A stretch of DNA of 64,000 nucleotides from Candidatus Competibacteraceae bacterium (GTDB taxonomy: Bacteria > Pseudomonadota > Gammaproteobacteria > Competibacterales > Competibacteraceae), in NCBI GenBank assembly GCA_016712625.1, contig JADJQQ010000001.1:372001-436000 (forward strand), written 5' to 3'. Under the pieces are notes generated by a model that had not been told where the DNA came from, ran no database searches, and worked only from the letters and a program-made list of their open reading frames with translations. Positions 8,431 to 16,642 of this stretch are shown one piece after another. Within the stretch, counting starts at the first letter, position 1. Each line of letters opens with the position of its first letter. Both the position numbers and the translations under genes were made by a program.

Positions 8431-10590
8431 ATGAAAACCGCGCATTTACAGCCTGTAGGCCGACCGACCGCCGCCGCCGACGTAACGCTACAACCGGCAT
8501 CCTGGGACATTTGGGATAAAAAATATCGACTTAAAACCAAGGAAGGACTGCCGATCGATGAGACTATCGACGGTACCTACCAACGGGTAGCCAACGCGCT
8601 AGCGGAGGTTGAGGCGACTTCGCAATTGCGCGAAGGCTGGTACGAGAAATTCCTGTGGGCTTTACGACATGGCGCCATCCCGGCGGGGCGCATCATTTCT
8701 AATGCTGGAGCCTTGGAACATAAGCCTGCCACCTCGACCATTAACTGTACGGTTTCCGGTACGATCCGAGATTCGATGGACGATATCCTACGCAAGGTCC
8801 ATGAAGCGGGATTGACGCTGAAATCCGGGGCTGGCATCGGTTACGAATTCTCCACCCTACGGCCAAGGGGCGCTTATGTTTCGGGCGCCGGGGCTCACAC
8901 TTCCGGGCCGCTGTCGTTCATGGATATTTACGACAAAATGTGCTTCACCGTGTCGTCGGCGGGCGGGCGGCGCGGCGCTCAGATGGGTACTTTCGACATC
9001 GGACACCCTGATGTGATGGAGTTCATCCGCGCCAAGCGCGAGGCCGGCCGACTCCGCCAATTCAACCTCTCCTTATTGATCACGCGTGATTTTATGGAAG
9101 CGGTCAAGGCGGATGCGGACTGGCTGCTGGCCTTCCCACTGCTCGCGAAGGAAGCCGAGCAAGACGGCATTGATATCCAGGATCCCAACACCATTGTCTG
9201 GCGCGACTGGCCAACCACGGAAGGGTTAATCACCAACGAGATTGGTCAGGTCGCCTGCAAGATTTATCGGAAAATTCGCGCCCGGCGGTTGTGGGATGTC
9301 ATTATGGCATCCACCTACGATTATGCCGAACCCGGATTTATCCTGATCGACCGGGCGAACGAGATGAACAACAACTGGTTTTGCGAGAATATCCGGGCGA
9401 CGAACCCATGCGGCGAACAGACGCTTCCGCCCTACGGTTCTTGCTTGCTTGGCTCGATCAACCTGACCCAATTCGTCCAAAACCCGTTCACGGAAAAAGC
9501 TCGCTTCGACTGGGATACCTATCAAAACGTCGTCGCCATTTTCACTCGAATGTTAGATAATGTAGTTGAAATCAACGGCTTACCGCTAGAACAACAACGC
9601 CGGGAAATATTCAACAAACGCCGGCACGGCATGGGTTACCTGGGATTGGGTTCCACCTTGACCATGCTCGGCATGAGATATGGCGCGCCGGAATCGTTGG
9701 CTTTCACCGAAAAGGTCACCCAGGAAATGGCCCTGACTGGTTGGCGCGTCGCCTTGGAACTGGCGCGCGAGAAGGGACCGGCTCCGATCCTGGAGCAGGA
9801 GTTCACTGTCACCGCCGAGATGCTGCGCAAGCGCCCGGAAATGATGCGCGACGGCATCAAGGTCGGCGATAGCGTCAAGGGCAAGGTGCTGCATGCTCGC
9901 TACAGTCATTACATGCAACAAATCGCCGAGATCGAACCGGAGCTAGTCGAGGAACTGGCCCGCGTCGGTGCCCGCTTCACCCACCACAGCTCCATCGCGC
10001 CCACCGGCACCATCGCACTATCGCTGGCCAACAACGCCAGTAACGGTATCGAACCCAGTTTTGGCCATCATTACTTTCGCAATGTCATCCGGCCGGGAAA
10101 AAAAACCAAGGAAAAAATCGATGTCTTCTCTTTCGAATTACTCGCCTATCGCCATTTAGTCAACCCCAAGGCGATCGCCGGCTCCGTATCGCCCGAGGAG
10201 CAGTTACCGAGTTACTTCATTGCGGCTGATGAGGTGAGCCCAAAGCAACATGTAGATATTCAAGCGGCCGCTCAAAAATGGATCGATTCCAGTATTTCTA
10301 AAACAGCCAATGTCCCAACTGATTTTCCATATGAGGCTTTCAAGGATATCTACTTGTACGCCTACGAACAGGGTTTGAAAGGTTGTACCACCTTCCGCTT
10401 TAACCCGGCTGCGTTCCAAGGCGTGCTGGTCAAGGAGCAGGATCTAGCCAGCACTTTCTATCGCTTCGTACTGGAAGATGGGTCAGAAATCGAGGTCAGG
10501 GGCGACGAGGAGATCGAGTACGACGGCGAGCTTCACACAGCGGCAAATCTGTTTGACGCGATCAAGGAAGGGTATTACGGGAAATTTTAA
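8431..10590 (+). CDS. nrdJa: Class II (B12-dependent) ribonucleotide reductase, catalytic part NrdJa
   Basis: 719 aa from the ATG at 8431, which follows AAGGAGA 10 bases upstream; an in-frame ATG at 8356 is less likely. It has the first active-site Cys in TINCTVSGTIRDSMDDIL, the radical Cys and catalytic Glu in NPCGEQTLPPYGSC, and the nucleotide-binding PTGTIALSLANNASNGIEP. It reduces ribonucleoside diphosphates using a thiyl radical made by adenosylcobalamin. It ends GYYGKF without the usual C-terminal redox cysteines. These are encoded separately in nrdJb, so the enzyme is split as in Pseudomonas aeruginosa. Confidence 0.93.
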   Translation: MKTAHLQPVGRPTAAADVTLQPASWDIWDKKYRLKTKEGLPIDETIDGTYQRVANALAEVEATSQLREGWYEKFLWALRHGAIPAGRIISNAGALEHKPATSTINCTVSGTIRDSMDDILRKVHEAGLTLKSGAGIGYEFSTLRPRGAYVSGAGAHTSGPLSFMDIYDKMCFTVSSAGGRRGAQMGTFDIGHPDVMEFIRAKREAGRLRQFNLSLLITRDFMEAVKADADWLLAFPLLAKEAEQDGIDIQDPNTIVWRDWPTTEGLITNEIGQVACKIYRKIRARRLWDVIMASTYDYAEPGFILIDRANEMNNNWFCENIRATNPCGEQTLPPYGSCLLGSINLTQFVQNPFTEKARFDWDTYQNVVAIFTRMLDNVVEINGLPLEQQRREIFNKRRHGMGYLGLGSTLTMLGMRYGAPESLAFTEKVTQEMALTGWRVALELAREKGPAPILEQEFTVTAEMLRKRPEMMRDGIKVGDSVKGKVLHARYSHYMQQIAEIEPELVEELARVGARFTHHSSIAPTGTIALSLANNASNGIEPSFGHHYFRNVIRPGKKTKEKIDVFSFELLAYRHLVNPKAIAGSVSPEEQLPSYFIAADEVSPKQHVDIQAAAQKWIDSSISKTANVPTDFPYEAFKDIYLYAYEQGLKGCTTFRFNPAAFQGVLVKEQDLASTFYRFVLEDGSEIEVRGDEEIEYDGELHTAANLFDAIKEGYYGKF

Positions 10591-10917
10591 GGAAAAGATT
10601 ACACGCTAAAACGAGGAAAGCGAATCTCAGTAACAACACCTAAAAGCCGCGCCACCGGGCTTTCGGTGGATCTTTACCCGTTACCGACGAGTGAAGAACT
10701 CGACCCGAGTGCTTGATGCTCGGGATTACGGATACGAGTGCTGGGCCTTCCTGGTCAGAGCTTGATCCAAGCACTAGTTGGGTTAGCGCAGCGTCTAACC
10801 CAACAAGCAAAACGTTGGGTTATGGTCTACGGCCTAACCCAACCTATTCAAGCTACAATTAACTTAAGTCAGTTTTGATCACTCGCTAGACTTACGACCG
10901 CACACTGGAACAGGGCC
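10591..10917 (+). other. Gene-free stretch between nrdJa and nrdJb
   Basis: 327 bp without a credible ORF. It holds a CCACCG/CGGTGG hairpin near 10657-10674, but no T-tract long enough for a terminator, and two TTGGGTTA palindromes listed separately. In Pseudomonas the two genes are only a few bases apart, so this spacer is unusual. Confidence 0.6.
10777..10843. repeat. Pair of TTGGGTTA palindromic repeats
   Basis: Two adjacent hairpin-forming units: GTTGGGTTAG (10777-10786) with CTAACCCAAC (10795-10804), and GTTGGGTTA (10814-10822) with TAACCCAAC (10835-10843). Small palindromes of this sequence are scattered between genes in many bacteria and behave like non-autonomous REP-type elements. 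Here they sit inside the nrdJa-nrdJb spacer. Confidence 0.75.
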
Positions 10918-11601
10918 ATGGCTATCAAAATCGACAAAAAAATCGTTGCATACAGCGTCGTCAAGCCCGATGCCTCACTCTCGCCAGCGAGCGGCCCAAC
11001 CCAAGCCGTGCAACAGATGCACGAAAGCGTGGCTCGACCCGAGGTGCTGCCCGGCGCGACCTACAAGGTCAAAACCCCCCTATCCGATCACGCTTTGTAC
11101 ATCACCATCAACGACATCGTGCTCAATCCTGGCACCGAGCACGAAGTGCGACGCCCTTTTGAAATCTTCATCAATTCCAAGGCGATGGAGCACTTTCAGT
11201 GGATCGTTGCCCTGACCCGCATCATCTCGGCGGTTTTCCGCAAGGGTGGCGATGTGACTTTTCTGGTGGAAGAAATGCGTTCGGTGTTCGATCCCAAGGG
11301 TGGCTATTTTAAAAAAGGCGGCAAATACATGCCCTCGCTGGTGGCGGAAATCGGCGATGTGATCGAATCACACATGCGTTCAATCGGCTTGCTTAAGGAA
11401 GAAGGTCTGGACGAACATCAACGCAAGATGCTGGTCGAACAGCGCAATAAATATGAAGTCGGCATGAAAGCTATCGAGGACGCGGGTGAAAACAGCTTTC
11501 CACGGGAAGCCACGCTTGGCGGCAAATGCCAGACTAAGGCGGTCATCGTTATGGACGGTTGTCTAACTTGTCTAAACTGCGGTGACTCCAAATGCTCCTA
11601 A
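10918..11601 (+). CDS. nrdJb: Class II ribonucleotide reductase, C-terminal subunit NrdJb
   Basis: 227 aa. It corresponds to the TSCPD-type C-terminal domain of class II reductases and ends MDGCLTCLNCGDSKCS, whose cysteine pairs shuttle electrons from thioredoxin to the active site of NrdJa. In Pseudomonas aeruginosa both halves are needed for activity. It is in the same orientation as nrdJa, 327 bases downstream. An alternative label is an orphan TSCPD protein, but the context makes NrdJb much more likely. Confidence 0.88.
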   Translation: MAIKIDKKIVAYSVVKPDASLSPASGPTQAVQQMHESVARPEVLPGATYKVKTPLSDHALYITINDIVLNPGTEHEVRRPFEIFINSKAMEHFQWIVALTRIISAVFRKGGDVTFLVEEMRSVFDPKGGYFKKGGKYMPSLVAEIGDVIESHMRSIGLLKEEGLDEHQRKMLVEQRNKYEVGMKAIEDAGENSFPREATLGGKCQTKAVIVMDGCLTCLNCGDSKCS

Positions 11602-11646
11602 ACCTCATGCAGCGCCCATTTAAAAACTCCAGCCGTTCTGAGACCC

Positions 11647-12654
11647 ATGATGATAGAAAAATTACCTGACCAGATGCGGGTCATTGAAATCACCGAACCC
11701 GGCGGTCCAGAAAAACTCGTTCTCAAACAGCGTCCACTCCCGCAGCCCGCCCCTGGCGAAGTTCTGATTAAAGTGGCAGTCGCGGGCGTTAACCGCCCCG
11801 ACTGCTTGCAGCGCCAAGGGGGCTATCCACCACCGCCTGGCGCTTCCGATATTCCAGGTCTAGAAGTCGCCGGTACTATTGTCGGGCTGGGTGAAGGCGT
11901 TGCGAACTGGAAGATCGGCGATGCGGTTTGCGCTCTGCTGACTGGCGGCGGTTATGCTGAATATTGCACCACGCCCGCACCGCAATGCCTACCGATCCCG
12001 AATGGATTGACCGTGCAACAGGCTGCCGCGCTGCCGGAAACCTTCTTCACCGTCTGGAGTAATATGTTCGACCGGGCGCGGCTGCAACCCGGTGAAACCT
12101 TGCTGGTCCACGGCGGTGCCAGCGGAATCGGCACTACCGCTATCCAGCTAGCCACCGCCTTGGGCTCGCGGGTCTTCGCCACCGTTGGCGGCGTCGAAAA
12201 AATTCAACCCTGCTTGGATTTGGGCGCTGAGCGGGTCATTAACTACCGCGAGGAAGATTTCGTCCAAGTGATTAAGGAACTGACTCGCAACAGAGGAGTC
12301 GATGTCATTCTTGACATGGTGGGTGGCGATTACGCGCAGCGCAATCTCAGCGCGCTAGCCGTCGAAGGGCGGCTGGTCTTTATCGCTTTCCTGCGCGGCG
12401 CTAAAATGGAGCTGAATCTAGCGCCCGTAATGATGAAACGCCTCACTATGACTGGCTCTACCTTACGTGCTCGCCCAGTGGAACATAAAGCGCCCATTGC
12501 CGAAAGTCTACGAAACAACGTGTGGCCCCTACTCGCTAACGGCACTATCAAACCCATCATTGACCGCATCTTTCCATTAGCGGAGGCCGCTGACGCTCAC
12601 GCTCTGATGGAATCCAATCGCCACATCGGCAAGTTGTTGCTCCAAATCGGCTGA
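11647..12654 (+). CDS. NAD(P)H-quinone oxidoreductase, MDR superfamily (PIG3-like)
   Basis: 335 aa zinc-independent medium-chain reductase. The GroES-like N-terminal half has AGVNRPDCLQRQGGYPPPPGAS, typical of the PIG3/TIGR02824 quinone reductases. The nucleotide-binding motif HGGASGIGTTAIQLA lies mid-protein, and VDVILDMVGG and the C-terminal HIGKLLLQI follow. It would reduce quinones with NADPH in the cytoplasm. The start could also be the next ATG (11650) or Met10. It follows nrdJb by 45 bases and may share its transcript. Confidence 0.88.
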   Translation: MMIEKLPDQMRVIEITEPGGPEKLVLKQRPLPQPAPGEVLIKVAVAGVNRPDCLQRQGGYPPPPGASDIPGLEVAGTIVGLGEGVANWKIGDAVCALLTGGGYAEYCTTPAPQCLPIPNGLTVQQAAALPETFFTVWSNMFDRARLQPGETLLVHGGASGIGTTAIQLATALGSRVFATVGGVEKIQPCLDLGAERVINYREEDFVQVIKELTRNRGVDVILDMVGGDYAQRNLSALAVEGRLVFIAFLRGAKMELNLAPVMMKRLTMTGSTLRARPVEHKAPIAESLRNNVWPLLANGTIKPIIDRIFPLAEAADAHALMESNRHIGKLLLQIG

Positions 12655-12893
12655 TTCAACCTCTTCCCGCTCGCCGGATTCTCCATCCCATTCCCAACGA
12701 TTATTGAACATTTCGTGGATGCCATTTCGGTCATCTACGAAATTTTTAATTTTGCGTTGCAACAAAAGTGTATTTGTGCTGTCATTTAAGAAAATCATTT
12801 CCCGCTCCGACGGTGATGGAATCATCTGTTAAGCGGGTACTCATAAACTACTATTATTCTTATCAATGGTGCCGTCCGTTGTTAAGCGGCCCA

Positions 12894-13130
12894 ATGACAA
12901 TCAAGGTTAAATGGGAAAATCATTCCGTTATTGCTACAGGTGAGAGGTTAAAAATCATGCGCGGAACTAACAAGCTCCAGCAGCCGCTGGTATGGTTTGA
13001 ACACGGCGGGTGGTGGTTCAAGGTGCTCGGCGAATGCTTCGGCCCGTACAAGGAGATGATTGAAGCTCGCTACAATCTTTTGGTTATTCAAGGCCTAAGC
13101 TTTCAGCTTCGCCAAGCTATTTCCCATTAG
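12894..13130 (+). CDS. Small hypothetical protein
   Basis: 78 aa reading from ATG 12894, rich in tryptophan and aromatic residues (PLVWFEHGGWWFKVLGECFGPYKE). It has no clear ribosome-binding site and no family that I recognise. It lies in the spacer between the quinone reductase and the end of the ribosomal block. The composition looks more protein-like than its surroundings, but it may be non-coding. Confidence 0.3.
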   Translation: MTIKVKWENHSVIATGERLKIMRGTNKLQQPLVWFEHGGWWFKVLGECFGPYKEMIEARYNLLVIQGLSFQLRQAISH

Positions 13131-13300
13131 GATTAAAACATGCTCTCGATCTGCTGCTGGACCATGAATCGCGGCAAGCGAGCACCTAGCAAGATCTGAT
13201 CGCTGAATCATGCCCAAAGCTACCGGAGCAGCGCTTACTCCCCAGAGTTACGTGGCGGCAAGCGGCAATTTGTACAGCCTGGCTGAACAAAACCTCAAAA
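13131..13300. other. Spacer downstream of the ribosomal block
   Basis: No gene, RNA or repeat recognised here. Likewise 12655-12893 shows only a weak minus-strand ORF (to 12825) that runs antisense into the quinone reductase end and is probably not a gene. Confidence 0.4.
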
Positions 13301-13327
13301 CAAAAAAACCGGGATTCCCCGGCTTTC
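13301..13327 (-). terminator. Rho-independent terminator after rplQ
   Basis: On the minus strand a GC-rich hairpin GCCGGGG-AA-TCCCGG is followed by TTTTTTTG, 41 bases past the rplQ stop. This ends the 18-kb ribosomal protein block. Confidence 0.85.
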
Positions 13328-13367
13328 TTGATAGCTCGCATGTGGAGCAAAACCCTTTCAACCGCCT

Positions 13368-13745
13368 TCACTCCGCTGCGGCTATGGCTGGCCGATCCAG
13401 CAATTCGACATAGGCAAGGGGTGCGTTATCACCGACCCGGAACCCGCATTTCAGGATACGCAAATACCCACCAGGCCGCGACTGAAACCGAGGTCCCAAT
13501 TCGTTGAATAACTTGGTGACTACTTCCCGATCACCTAAACGGCTGAAGGCCAACCGTCGATGCGCCACACTATCGCGCTTGGATAGCGTGATTAACGGCT
13601 CGGCGATCCGGCGTAATTCCTTGGCTTTAGGCAAGGTGGTGCGAATGGCTTCGTGGGTAAACAGCGAAGCGGCCATATTACGCAACATGGCCTTACGGTG
13701 GCTGCTGGTCCGATTGAGTTTACGACCGGCTTTGCGATGGCGCAT
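13368..13745 (-). CDS. rplQ: 50S ribosomal protein L17
   Basis: 125 aa starting MRHRKAGRKLNRTSSHR, the conserved L17 N-terminus; GGYLRILKCGFRVGD and APLAYVELLDRP follow. It binds 23S rRNA near the exit side of the large subunit. It is the last gene of the alpha operon, 68 bases after rpoA and just before the terminator, as in E. coli. Confidence 0.97.
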   Translation of the reverse strand: MRHRKAGRKLNRTSSHRKAMLRNMAASLFTHEAIRTTLPKAKELRRIAEPLITLSKRDSVAHRRLAFSRLGDREVVTKLFNELGPRFQSRPGGYLRILKCGFRVGDNAPLAYVELLDRPAIAAAE

Positions 13746-13813
13746 GATACAAATTCCTTAATAACTCAAAATCAGCTATTCAAAATCAAACGGATGCAAT
13801 CAATCGGAACGCT

Positions 13814-14917
13814 CTATTCAAGCTCATCGGTATTGGCCGCCGTTTGAGAATCCGATTTAGAAGGCCTATCCGTCTCCAAAATATCAACCGAGGCGCCTGC
13901 TGGGCGGCGAGCCGCCGCACGCTCCTCCGCCTGCTCCAAGTTCAAACCTGGAGGCGGCCAATTATCAACCTTCATGCCCAAGGCTAATTTATATTTGGCC
14001 AGCACATCCTTGATTTCAGTCAAAGACTTCTTGCCGAGGTTCGGGGTCTTCAGCAACTCCGACTCCGTTCGTTGCACCAAGTCGCCAATATAGTAAATAC
14101 TTTCCGCTTTCAGGCAATTAGCGGAACGTACAGTCAACTCGAGATCATCCACTGGCTGCATCAAGACCGGATCGATATCCACCAGCGGCGGCGGAAGCGG
14201 TTCATCGCGTTTGCCCTTAAGATCGACGAACACCGACAATTGCTCTAATAAAATTTGAGCCGCGGTGCGAATCATCTCTTCTGGATCAATCGTCCCATTC
14301 GTTTCCAGCGTTAAAACCAACTTGTCCAAATTGGTGCGTTGCTCGACGCGCGCGCTCTCGACCCGATAGCTGATCCGCTCGACTGGACTGAAGGAGGCGT
14401 CCAGCCGCAACCGACCGATCGAGCGCGTTTCGCTATCGGCGCCTTCTCGCTGGGTGGCTGGCCAGTAGCCTCGGCCCCGCTCAACCTTGAGCCGCATATT
14501 TAATTCGCCGCTCTTGGTGAGATGCGCGATAACGTGATCGGGATTCACAATTTCAACGGCATGACCGCCGGCCATATCGCCAGCGACCACTGGCCCAGGG
14601 CCTTTTTTGGTCAGGGTCAAATTAGCCTCTTCAACCCCTTCCTGCAATGTAACAGCCACGCCTTTAAGATTGAGCAGGATGTCGATGACATCCTCTTGCA
14701 CGCCTTCAATTGTGGAGTATTCGTGCAAGACCTGATCAATTTCACATTCGACGATAGCGGCGCCGGGAATGGAAGAAAGCAAAATTCGGCGCAGGGCATT
14801 GCCGAGCGTATAACCAAAGCCACGCTCCAGCGGCTCCACCGTCACTTGCGCCAAGCGGGGCGCCAGTTTTTCCACCTCGACACGAGTCGGTTTTAGCAAA
14901 TCAAACGCGCCCACCAT
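13814..14917 (-). CDS. rpoA: RNA polymerase alpha subunit, with a longer C-terminal tail
   Basis: 367 aa; E. coli alpha is 329. The N-terminal assembly domain has LERGFGYTLGNALRRILLSS and VERGRGYWPA. The C-terminal domain has the DNA and activator contact region RSANCLKAESIYYIGDLVQ and NLGKKSLTEIKDVLA. After the normal end (DNWPPPG) there are about 40 extra residues rich in Ala, Arg, Ser and Asp, probably disordered. The ATG at 14917 follows GAGGGAAAGCGG. Located between rpsD and rplQ as expected. Confidence 0.97.
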   Translation of the reverse strand: MVGAFDLLKPTRVEVEKLAPRLAQVTVEPLERGFGYTLGNALRRILLSSIPGAAIVECEIDQVLHEYSTIEGVQEDVIDILLNLKGVAVTLQEGVEEANLTLTKKGPGPVVAGDMAGGHAVEIVNPDHVIAHLTKSGELNMRLKVERGRGYWPATQREGADSETRSIGRLRLDASFSPVERISYRVESARVEQRTNLDKLVLTLETNGTIDPEEMIRTAAQILLEQLSVFVDLKGKRDEPLPPPLVDIDPVLMQPVDDLELTVRSANCLKAESIYYIGDLVQRTESELLKTPNLGKKSLTEIKDVLAKYKLALGMKVDNWPPPGLNLEQAEERAAARRPAGASVDILETDRPSKSDSQTAANTDELE

Positions 14918-14936
14918 CCGCTTTCCCTCGAGTCCA

Positions 14937-15557
14937 TCACTTGGAGTAAAGCTCTACAACCAAGGATTCGTTGATATCAGCAGGCAAATCGCCGCGATCG
15001 GGAATACGCTTAAAGACCCCGCTCATCTTACTCGCATCCACCTCGACCCACTCCGCCAAACCGTGGCCTTGAGAAAGCTGCAAGGAATACTGAATACGGG
15101 TTTGATTGCGGCTCTTCTCGTGAACCGCCACCACGTCTTCCGGCTTGATCTGATAAGAAGGGATGTTGACCCGCTGGCCATTGACGGTGATTGCCCGATG
15201 AGAAACCAATTGCCGGGCTTCAGCCCGCGTGCTGCCGAACCCCATTCGATAAACCACGTTATCGAGTCGGCATTCCAACAGCCGCAACAGATTTTCGCCA
15301 GTCGAACCCTTGCGGCGAGCGGCTTCCTTATAGTAATTGAGGAACTGCCGCTCCAACACGCCATAAATCCGGCGTAGTTTCTGCTTCTCGCGCAGCTGCA
15401 GCCCATAATCGGAAAGACGGGGGCGTCGCGCGCCGTGCTGGCCCGGCGGCCGCTCCAAATTACATTTCGATTCCAGCGGGCGGGCCACCGACTTTAAAAA
15501 CAAATCCACGCCTTCCCGACGGCTCAGCTTACACTTGGGACCAAGATATCTCGCCAC
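14937..15557 (-). CDS. rpsD: 30S ribosomal protein S4
   Basis: 206 aa, the same length as E. coli S4. ARYLGPKCKLSRREG, PPGQHGARRPRLSDYG and the S4 RNA-binding domain RLDNVVYRMGFGSTRAEARQ are present. S4 starts assembly of the 30S body; in E. coli it also represses the alpha operon translationally. It lies 19 bases before rpoA. Confidence 0.98.
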   Translation of the reverse strand: MARYLGPKCKLSRREGVDLFLKSVARPLESKCNLERPPGQHGARRPRLSDYGLQLREKQKLRRIYGVLERQFLNYYKEAARRKGSTGENLLRLLECRLDNVVYRMGFGSTRAEARQLVSHRAITVNGQRVNIPSYQIKPEDVVAVHEKSRNQTRIQYSLQLSQGHGLAEWVEVDASKMSGVFKRIPDRGDLPADINESLVVELYSK

Positions 15558-15572
15558 GGTATCACTCCTGGA

Positions 15573-15962
15573 TCAGACGCGACGGCGTTTCGGTGGGCGA
15601 CAACCATTATGCGGTATCGGCGTCACGTCCATTATACTCATGATCTTGAAACCGGCGGCGTTCAAGGCCCGCACGGCGGACTCTCGGCCGGGACCCGGCC
15701 CCTTAACGTTAACTTCCAGATTCTTAACACCAAACTCCTTAACCACGTTACCCACCCGCTCGGCGGCTACTTGGGCGGCGAAAGGTGTACTTTTGCGGGA
15801 ACCGCGAAAACCTGAACCCCCGGAGGTAGCCCACCCCAAGGCATTTCCCTGTCGGTCGGTAATCGTAATGATGGTGTTATTGAATGAGGCGTGGATATGG
15901 GCGATGCCATCCACCACATTTTTTTTGACGCGCTTGCGCGTTTTAGTAACTGGTTTTGCCAT
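15573..15962 (-). CDS. rpsK: 30S ribosomal protein S11
   Basis: 129 aa. The N-terminus has KTRKRVKKNVVDGIAHIHAS, and the C-terminus ends DVTPIPHNGCRPPKRRRV, the conserved basic tail near the mRNA exit region. The isoaspartyl-prone Asn-Gly (HNGC) is kept. It lies between rpsM and rpsD with 45 and 15-base gaps. Confidence 0.98.
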   Translation of the reverse strand: MAKPVTKTRKRVKKNVVDGIAHIHASFNNTIITITDRQGNALGWATSGGSGFRGSRKSTPFAAQVAAERVGNVVKEFGVKNLEVNVKGPGPGRESAVRALNAAGFKIMSIMDVTPIPHNGCRPPKRRRV

Positions 15963-16007
15963 GCTCCAACCTATGCCAGCGGAATTCCAAAAATTTCAGG
16001 CGGCTTA

Positions 16008-16364
16008 TTACTTGCGAATTGCGCGGCGCGGGCCTTTGCGCGTCCGCGCATTGGTGCGGGTGCGCTGACCGCGCACTGGCAAGCCGCGCCGATGGCGCAG
16101 GCCGCGGTAGCAACCCAGATCCATCAACCGCTTGATGCTCATCGACACCTCGCGGCGCAAATCCCCCTCGACGCTATATCGGCCTACTTCAGCACGTAGT
16201 GCGTCAACCTGGGCTTCAGTCAAATCACGAACCTTGATCTCCGCGGCGACTTGAGCAGCCTCGCAAATCTGACGCGCGCGAGTCTTACCAACCCCATAAA
16301 TTGCTTGCAGCGCGATCACCGCATGTTTGTTGACTGGAATATTAATGCCTGCAATACGGGCCAT
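16008..16364 (-). CDS. rpsM: 30S ribosomal protein S13
   Basis: 118 aa from the ATG at 16364 (MARIAGINIPVNKHAV), preceded by GGGAGGAGC; an upstream ATG at 16382 is rejected. It has YGVGKTRARQIC and the basic tail RTRTNARTRKGPRRAIRK that reaches the P-site tRNA. S13 forms bridges to the large subunit. First gene of the alpha-type group after rpmJ. Confidence 0.98.
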   Translation of the reverse strand: MARIAGINIPVNKHAVIALQAIYGVGKTRARQICEAAQVAAEIKVRDLTEAQVDALRAEVGRYSVEGDLRREVSMSIKRLMDLGCYRGLRHRRGLPVRGQRTRTNARTRKGPRRAIRK

Positions 16365-16457
16365 GCTTAAAGCTCCTCCCACCGTACCGGGTGCCTGCCG
16401 CGCAAAGAGCGGAAGTATAGCTTACCCAGCAAAGTAAACCAATAATAAATCGCAATA

Positions 16458-16571
16458 TCAGCCCTGCCGCTGCTTGTGGCGGGCATCCTTGCAGATCACC
16501 CGCACCACGCGATCACGTCGGATGATCTTGCAGTTACGGCAAATTTTTTTGACCGAGGCACGCACTTTCAT
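16458..16571 (-). CDS. rpmJ: 50S ribosomal protein L36
   Basis: 37 aa: MKVRASVKKICRNCKIIRR, then VICKDARHKQRQG. The Cys-x-x-Cys, Cys and His residues make this the zinc-binding (C+) form, so zinc is expected in the ribosome under replete conditions. It lies between secY and rpsM, its standard place. Gaps are 71 bases from secY and 93 bases to rpsM. Confidence 0.96.
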   Translation of the reverse strand: MKVRASVKKICRNCKIIRRDRVVRVICKDARHKQRQG

Positions 16572-16642
16572 CTTGATTCTCCAAAAAAATTCGACAGGCG
16601 TCGCGCCAATTTACCGACTCGAAACCAACCAGTTGCGGGCGT

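Noticed and set aside
12577..12825. 82-codon minus-strand ORF
   Set aside because: Overlaps the quinone reductase 3' end in antisense; acidic but without a recognised family or good start signal.
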